In this document: positions 59,946 to 64,000 of the stretch, piece after piece | Layout of the letters: every line of letters begins with the position of its first letter | Position numbering within the stretch: the first letter of the stretch is position 1 | Assembly: GCF_005870035.1 (NCBI RefSeq) | Contig: NZ_SWJG01000005.1 | Coordinates: forward strand, 62,001-126,000 | DNA: 64,000 nucleotides | Direction: 5' to 3' | Source of the DNA: Spirosoma lacussanchae | Lineage (GTDB): Bacteria; Bacteroidota; Bacteroidia; Cytophagales; Spirosomataceae | Made by a program: the position numbers and the translations under genes | The notes under the pieces: generated by a model | Told to the model about the DNA's origin: nothing | Database searches by the model: none | The model's input: the letters and a program-made list of their open reading frames with translations, nothing else

Positions 59946-60281
59946 TTACGCCTGCTGCAGGTCGGTAGCAAAGGAGCGGAGCGAGTCGGCCAGCTGCCTG
60001 AGCGCATCCGCGTAGGGGCTGGCGGCCGAGCGCGACAGGTGTTCGGTCTGTTGAGCCACCCGGGTCAGCAGGTCCCGAATCCGGGATGCATCGGGTGTAA
60101 TGTTGTGCAGCTCGTCGTAGAGCGCGGTAAGCGTTTCGGCGGCCGTTTCGGCGCCCTCCGTGTGTTTGAGAACCGAAATCCAGTCTTTAATCAGATCGGC
60201 GCCGGTGGCGGGTGGCAGATCGCGCTGTTGCAGCGATTGGAGCGTCCCGTCAATCATAGCCGATGGATGTGCATGTGCCAT
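59946..60281 (-). CDS. array paralogue A (first gene), helical protein of unknown family
   Basis: 111 residues, MAHAHPSAMIDGTLQSLQQRD. Signature TGADLIKDWISVLKHT; third AAETLTALYDELHNIT; fourth SRIRDLLTRVAQQTEHLS; last ALRQLADSLRSFATDL. It is the first gene of the ten-gene unit; the promoter should lie in the 105 bp before arfB, but no TAnnTTTG element on the minus strand was found there, so another sigma factor may be used. The ECF sigma gene nearby is a candidate by position only. Confidence 0.75.
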   Translation of the reverse strand: MAHAHPSAMIDGTLQSLQQRDLPPATGADLIKDWISVLKHTEGAETAAETLTALYDELHNITPDASRIRDLLTRVAQQTEHLSRSAASPYADALRQLADSLRSFATDLQQA

Positions 60282-60386
60282 ACCGTTGAATCCATTAGTT
60301 TTGGACTAGGAAAACCCGCTGTCCCGGCGATTGTTCGGTGGGTTATGTACATTTCATACTAAACCTACCTACTGAGTCTATTAATC

Positions 60387-60788
60387 ATGGATGCAAGCCG
60401 CCTACAGCCCGAATTACGTTATCAGTTTGCCCGGAGCGGAGGAGCGGGCGGACAGAACGTTAACAAAGTGGCTACTAAAGCCGAGCTGCGGTTCAACGTT
60501 CGTACGTCGGCCCTGCTGACGGACGAGGAGCGGGCCATACTGAGTGCCAAACTAGCCGGCAAGTTAACGGCTGAGGGCGAGCTGGTGCTGACCCATCAAA
60601 CCGAGCGGACGCAGCTGGCCAATCGGGAAAAAGTAACGAAGAAGTTTTACCGGCTGATCGAAAAGGCTTTTGAAGAGCCTAAACCCCGCCGGCAAACGAA
60701 GCCGTCGAAGGCCGCTGTTGCTGAGCGGATTGCGGAGAAAAAACACAAAGGCGACCTGAAAGCCAACCGAAAGCGAGTCGACTACTAG
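60387..60788 (+). CDS. arfB: alternative ribosome-rescue peptidyl-tRNA hydrolase ArfB
   Basis: 133 residues. The GGQ loop, ARSGGAGGQNVNKVATKAEL, is the peptidyl-tRNA hydrolase motif of release factors; LLTDEERAIL and LTHQTERTQLANREKV follow, and a Lys/Arg-rich tail (KPRRQTKPSKAA, KHKGDLKANRKRV) enters the mRNA channel of stalled ribosomes. Length matches ArfB/YaeJ, not RF1/RF2. It is divergent from the array and may share its promoter region. Confidence 0.93.
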   Translation: MDASRLQPELRYQFARSGGAGGQNVNKVATKAELRFNVRTSALLTDEERAILSAKLAGKLTAEGELVLTHQTERTQLANREKVTKKFYRLIEKAFEEPKPRRQTKPSKAAVAERIAEKKHKGDLKANRKRVDY

Positions 60789-60880
60789 ACCGGCCGTCGG
60801 CTCCGGCACAAAGAATACGTCGTGTTTGTTATGCAATTCCGTCCCTGGCTGCATCATACAATCAGGTAGCCGGGCCGCTC

Positions 60881-61471
60881 ATGTTTCTAAAACGTTTTCG
60901 CAAAGCCAAATCCCAGACGGATCAGTACGATACCCCGGCTGGCTACATCGCGGCTTACCGGGCCACGGGCGATCTGGCTATTCTGGGCGAGCTGTATGAG
61001 CGGCATATGGATCTGGTCTACGCCGTTTGTTACAATTACCTGCGCGATGAGGAAGAGGCCAAAGATGCGGTGATGCATCTGTTCGAGCAGCTGATTACCG
61101 ATCTGCTCCGGCATGACGTGCAGCAGTTTGTGCCCTGGCTCCACACGGTAGCGCGCAACTACTGCCTGATGCAGCTGCGCCGGAGTCAGGCGCACCCCAA
61201 AACGACTCTGGTCGGCCAGGACGATGCGGATGCGGATGAGCCCAGCCTGTCCGATTTTTCGGATGCCAGCCCGGAGCTGGAAGAAGACCTGACCCGCATG
61301 GAGTCCTGTCTGAAAACACTGCCCATGGAGCAGCAGACCTGTCTGACGTTATTCTACCTCGAACAGAAAAGCTATGTTGAGGTGGCCGAGCAAACGGGTT
61401 TCGATCTGAAACAGGTCAAGAGTTATTTGCAAAATGGTCGGCGAATGTTGAAAATTTGTATGAGTAAGTAA
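60881..61471 (+). CDS. ECF-type RNA polymerase sigma factor
   Basis: 196 residues. Region 2: GYIAAYRATGDLAILGELYERHMDLVYAVCYNYL (in parts) with RDEEEAKDAVMHLFEQL; region 4: LPMEQQTCLTLFYLEQKSYVEVAEQTGFDLKQVKSYLQNGRRM (in parts). Both DNA-binding regions are intact. An acidic stretch (DDADADEPSLSDFSDASPELEED) links them. It is followed by a probable anti-sigma gene nine bases downstream. The regulon is unknown; the array beside it is one candidate. Confidence 0.94.
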   Translation: MFLKRFRKAKSQTDQYDTPAGYIAAYRATGDLAILGELYERHMDLVYAVCYNYLRDEEEAKDAVMHLFEQLITDLLRHDVQQFVPWLHTVARNYCLMQLRRSQAHPKTTLVGQDDADADEPSLSDFSDASPELEEDLTRMESCLKTLPMEQQTCLTLFYLEQKSYVEVAEQTGFDLKQVKSYLQNGRRMLKICMSK

Positions 61472-61480
61472 GCCATCAGC

Positions 61481-61891
61481 ATGAACGATCAACTGACTTT
61501 CGATGAGTTACGGGCCTACCAGGCCGGACGCCTGAGTGGGTCGGCCCGCCATCGTGTGGAGCGATTACTACTCGAAGATCCGTTTTACGCCGACGCGCTG
61601 GCCGGGCTGGAGGCTATGCAGCAAACGGCCACCACCACCACGGCCGAGCAGCTTACCGACCTGCGCGATGCGCTCCACGAACGTATCCACGCATCGGCCA
61701 ATAAAAAACGGCTCTGGCCGCTCTGGATCGCTACGACCACCGCTGCCATTCTGTTCATGCTGGCGATGGCCATCTATTTTATCTTCTTCCTGGCCCCCAG
61801 ACGCCAACCGACCCCGCCGAAGCCCGTTCCTGTCGAGACGCACCTCCCGGCCCGCCCGCTACCGCCGGTTGTGGCCTGGCCGTTAACCTGA
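61481..61891 (+). CDS. probable anti-sigma factor, single-pass membrane protein
   Basis: 136 residues. The cytoplasmic N-terminus (LTFDELRAYQAGRLSGSARHRVERLLLEDPFYADALAGLEAM in parts) resembles the helical N-terminal domain of anti-sigma factors, but the H-x3-C-x2-C zinc motif is missing. One membrane helix (about 79-104, LWIATTTAAILFMLAMAIYFIFFL), then a short Pro-rich periplasmic tail. The position nine bases after the ECF gene supports the role; it is otherwise weakly conserved. Confidence 0.78.
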   Translation: MNDQLTFDELRAYQAGRLSGSARHRVERLLLEDPFYADALAGLEAMQQTATTTTAEQLTDLRDALHERIHASANKKRLWPLWIATTTAAILFMLAMAIYFIFFLAPRRQPTPPKPVPVETHLPARPLPPVVAWPLT

Positions 61892-61904
61892 ACGCGTTGT
61901 TTCC

Positions 61905-61969
61905 GTGGTCCGTGTCCTCACCCGGACTGCGCGTCCCGGACTACGCGTCCCGGTGCGGACACGGACCAC
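61905..61969. repeat. palindromic copy 3 of the dispersed repeat
   Basis: The outer stem GTGGTCCGTGTCC (61905-61917) is the exact complement of GGACACGGACCAC (61957-61969). Inside, CGGACTGCGCGTCC is followed by CGGACTACGCGTCC, a tandem pair. 61939-61960 contains ACTACGCGTCCCGGTGCG, shared exactly with copy 2 at 33200-33228. Confidence 0.88.
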
Positions 61970-61997
61970 ATGATCGGTTTGTATCCGTGCCGATGTA

Positions 61998-62068
61998 GAG
62001 ACGCGACCCTTCGCGTCTCATATGCGTCAGCGATACCATCCGGACAAGTGGACCCTTCGCGTCTCATA
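61998..62068. repeat. GAGACGCGA hairpin and an 18-bp direct repeat
   Basis: GAGACGCGA (61998-62006), loop CCCT, TCGCGTCTC (62011-62019): a perfect 9-bp stem. GACCCTTCGCGTCTCATA occurs at 62005-62022 and again at 62051-62068. It lies just before the end of the acyl-CoA dehydrogenase gene. Confidence 0.8.
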
Positions 62069-62073
62069 CAGGA

Positions 62074-63276
62074 TTATTTCGATTGATAGACGGGTTTGTA
62101 GGCGACGGCGTCGATGACGATTTTGGCGATGATTTCGCGCATGATCTCTGACGAGCCGCCGGCAATGGTGCCAACCCGCACATCGCGGTAGGCGCGGGCA
62201 ATGGGGTAATCTTCCATGTAGCCGTAGCCGCCAAAAAACTGCAGGCAGGTGTCAACCACGCGCTTCTGAAGTTCGGATGTAGCCAGCTTGGCCATCGAGC
62301 ATTCCTTGACGATTACGTCGCCCTGGGTGAAGAGCCAGCAAGTGTGGTAGACAAACTGGCGGGCCATCTCGATCTCGGTGGCTATGTTGGCAATCTGATG
62401 GCGAATGGCCTGAAAGGTGCCGATTTTCTTTCCGAAAGCTTCGCGCTCGTTGAGATACTGAAGCGTCCAGTCGAGGGCGAGCTGGGCCCCCGATACGGCT
62501 AGTATCGCAGCTACCAGCCGTTCGAGCTGGAGGCTTTCCATGAGGTAGTAAAAGCCCCGGTTCTCCTGCCCGATCAGGTTAGCAACCGGTACCCGCACGT
62601 CGTCGAAGCGGATTTCGGCGGTGTCGGACGAGTGCCAGCCGATCTTGTTGAGTTTGGTACGGGTAATGCCGGGGCTGTCGAGGTCCACGACGAGCAGGCT
62701 AATGGGATGGGTTCCTGCACCGGTCCCTTCTGCCGGATGGCCGGTTTTAACGACCAGCGTGACGAAATCGCCGTAGGTGCCGTTGCTGATGAACGTTTTG
62801 GTGCCGTTGACGATATAGGCATCGCCCGCATCGGTGCGGATCGCCGTAGTTCGGATGGCCGATACGTCCGAGCCTGCGTCGGGTTCGGTAATGGCCAGGG
62901 CGGCCACTTTCTCCCCGGCGATGGCGGGTTGCAGATAGCGCTGTTTGAGGTCGGCACTGCCAACTCTGGCAATGTGGTTGATGGCCATATACTCATGAAC
63001 ACTAACGGCAGTTGCGAAACCGCCCATACCGCAGCGGGCAAGCTCTTCCAGAAAAACGACGGAGTACCAGAAGTCAGCGTTTACCCCACCATATTCTTCC
63101 GGGAAAGGCAACCCCAGATAATCCAGCTCGCCCAGTCGCTGAAAAATCGACAGCGGTATCCGGCGGGCCGTCTCCCAGGCGTCGGTATGCGGAATGACCT
63201 CGTTGTCAATAAATTGTCTGACGCTCTGCCGAAACAGCTCGTGCTCGTCGCGGAAGTATAAGGAGGGTCGGTTCAT
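62074..63276 (-). CDS. acyl-CoA dehydrogenase, long-chain-like
   Basis: 400 residues, FAD enzyme of beta-oxidation or amino-acid catabolism. Start at MNRPSLYF; an upstream ATG (63333) lacks family sequence. The family patterns include FPEEYGGVNADFWYSVVFLEELAR (in parts), KVAALAITEPDAGSDVSAI, TFISNGTYGDFVTLVVKT and GIARTKLNKIGWHSSDT-like sequence. The usual C-terminal catalytic Glu (in YEGT) is absent (IAGGSSEI); instead a Glu at 252 in SLQLERLVAAIL matches the G-helix Glu of long-chain and isovaleryl types, so it should be active with a longer or branched acyl-CoA. No partner genes are adjacent. Confidence 0.93.
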   Translation of the reverse strand: MNRPSLYFRDEHELFRQSVRQFIDNEVIPHTDAWETARRIPLSIFQRLGELDYLGLPFPEEYGGVNADFWYSVVFLEELARCGMGGFATAVSVHEYMAINHIARVGSADLKQRYLQPAIAGEKVAALAITEPDAGSDVSAIRTTAIRTDAGDAYIVNGTKTFISNGTYGDFVTLVVKTGHPAEGTGAGTHPISLLVVDLDSPGITRTKLNKIGWHSSDTAEIRFDDVRVPVANLIGQENRGFYYLMESLQLERLVAAILAVSGAQLALDWTLQYLNEREAFGKKIGTFQAIRHQIANIATEIEMARQFVYHTCWLFTQGDVIVKECSMAKLATSELQKRVVDTCLQFFGGYGYMEDYPIARAYRDVRVGTIAGGSSEIMREIIAKIVIDAVAYKPVYQSK

Positions 63277-63500
63277 AGGCTCAAGACCGGACAGCCACGC
63301 CCGGCGACACGACTGACTGGTCGGTATACCCAACCGTGGCCGTCTGGAGTAGGGAAACGTAAATCAAGACACTATTTCCTCAAAATTAACCTAAACCTTG
63401 CCCGTTCGCTAGTCAGCCATTCAGTAAGATGATCGCATGTTTTGCAAAACAATTCCCGCAGTGGGGCGTTAAGCGGTGAACTCATCATTTTTTTAAATCT

Positions 63501-64000
63501 ATGTTTCGTTTACATTCGCTACGTGCAATTGTCCTCTCTGCTTTGTTCGCTACTACCTGTTTGTCAGCAGCTTCGGCTCAACAACGGTTTAGTGCTGGTC
63601 CGCGGGTAGGCTTGAATTTGTCTAAATTTGGCAAGGATGTCGTTGACAACAAGTTTCACCCGGGATTTACGGCGGGCGCGTTTTTGATGTACAGCTCGCT
63701 GAACCATTTCGGTATTTCGGTCGATGCTCTGTACAGCCAGCGGGGCGCTGCCTTCCGCAACCCGGATGGCTCATCGCTCAACTACAACCAGCGGGTCAAC
63801 TACCTCGAAATTCCGGTGGCCCTGCGCTACTTCCTGACGCTGAACGGCAACTTCCGACCTAACGTTTTCTTCGGTCCGTCGCTGGCTTTCAAGCTGAACG
63901 CGAAGAACAACCTGGTGCCGGCGCCTAACAACGACAACTCGGCTGCGTTCAACTCGGCTGATCTGGGTCTGCTGGCTGGTTTTCAGCTCAACTGGCCGGG
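63501..64000 (+). CDS. outer membrane beta-barrel protein, PorT/PF13568-like (partial)
   Basis: The first 166 codons before the right edge. Signal peptide HSLRAIVLSALFATTCLSAASAQ, then RFSAGPRVGLNLSKFG, GFTAGAFLMYSSLNHFGISVDALY, YLEIPVALRYFLTLNG and PNVFFGPSLAFKLN: alternating strands of an eight-stranded barrel, as in the PorT/outer-membrane-protein family common in Bacteroidota. It is divergent from the acyl-CoA dehydrogenase gene. Role unknown; the C-terminal part is outside the window. Confidence 0.9.
   Translation, partial: MFRLHSLRAIVLSALFATTCLSAASAQQRFSAGPRVGLNLSKFGKDVVDNKFHPGFTAGAFLMYSSLNHFGISVDALYSQRGAAFRNPDGSSLNYNQRVNYLEIPVALRYFLTLNGNFRPNVFFGPSLAFKLNAKNNLVPAPNNDNSAAFNSADLGLLAGFQLNWP

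Noticed and set aside
55921..60281. Regular spacing of the array considered as a CRISPR or DNA-level tandem repeat
   Set aside because: The DNA is not repetitive; similarity is only in the encoded proteins.
60296..60303. Plus-strand TAGTTTTG as the arfB promoter
   Set aside because: It is 83 bp from the start codon and has no properly spaced -33 element.
63381..63388. Minus-strand TAATTTTG upstream of the acyl-CoA dehydrogenase
   Set aside because: Fits the -7 consensus but lies 105 bp from the start with no -33 match in an AT-rich stretch; too weak to list.

Overview
The window looks like chromosome from a high-GC member of the Bacteroidota, most likely order Cytophagales (Spirosoma/Fibrella/Rudanella-like). 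The reasons are: promoter -7 elements of the Bacteroidota type TAnnTTTG before several genes; a fused CcoN-CcoO cbb3 oxidase; a TonB receptor with carboxypeptidase-like and large-barrel domains; DUF4290, DUF4136 and PorT-type barrel proteins; LytS/LytTR regulation; and a MurA with the PGGD active-site loop. The genus is inferred from general family knowledge, not from a search. No rRNA, tRNA, CRISPR array, insertion sequence or phage gene was seen.

Layout. 1-264: 5' part of a GNAT acetyltransferase. 0.47-6.9 kb: cbb3 oxidase operon ccoS-ccoNO-ccoQ-ccoP-ccoG-ccoH plus a TauE/SafE-like membrane protein. 6.9-10.6 kb: thioredoxin-fold protein, a soluble PAS histidine kinase overlapping an unusual receiver-CRP fusion regulator, and a small stress-protein-like gene. 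10.6-18.3 kb (minus): exported carbohydrate-oxidation genes, namely two twin-arginine TIM-barrel proteins, a GMC oxidoreductase, a sugar-dehydrogenase/PKD/cytochrome c fusion, and YceI. 18.4-23.6 kb: TonB receptor, LytS/LytTR pair and a coiled-coil protein. 23.8-27.6 kb: a 1280-residue type IIG restriction-modification homologue whose nuclease and methylase motifs are both degenerate. 27.8-38.8 kb: homoserine kinase, lytic transglycosylase, GH20 hexosaminidase, methyltransferase, permease, M23 peptidase and small envelope proteins. 39.2-41.8 kb: atpA-atpG. 42.1-50.0 kb: FKBP isomerase, Prc protease, MATE pump, DUF4290, murA and a DUF305-like lipoprotein. 50.1-54.7 kb: two ferritin-like proteins, a class D beta-lactamase and an MsbA-like ABC exporter. 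54.7-55.8 kb: PadR regulator and a frameshifted membrane protein.

The most unusual region is 55.9-60.3 kb: ten consecutive minus-strand genes encoding small (about 111-123 residue, one 229) helical paralogues that share a G-x2-[LVM]-[IL]-x2-W signature. I recognise no known family. They lie beside arfB and an ECF sigma/anti-sigma-like pair, and end at a strong bidirectional terminator. This is the best candidate for an undescribed system.

A second theme is inverted-repeat DNA. At least ten long hairpins without U-tracts sit between genes, often inside operons. One 29-bp sequence recurs at three loci in both orientations, and one palindrome lies in frame inside ccoG. True terminators (stem plus T-run) are separate and listed as such.

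How the genes fit together: periplasmic sugar oxidation (GMC, GSDH-cytochrome c) could feed electrons to the cbb3 oxidase; the PAS kinase and receiver-CRP regulator next to the oxidase are plausible redox or oxygen regulators; ATP synthase subunits alpha and gamma are present, but the rest of the complex must be encoded elsewhere. These links are inference from context.
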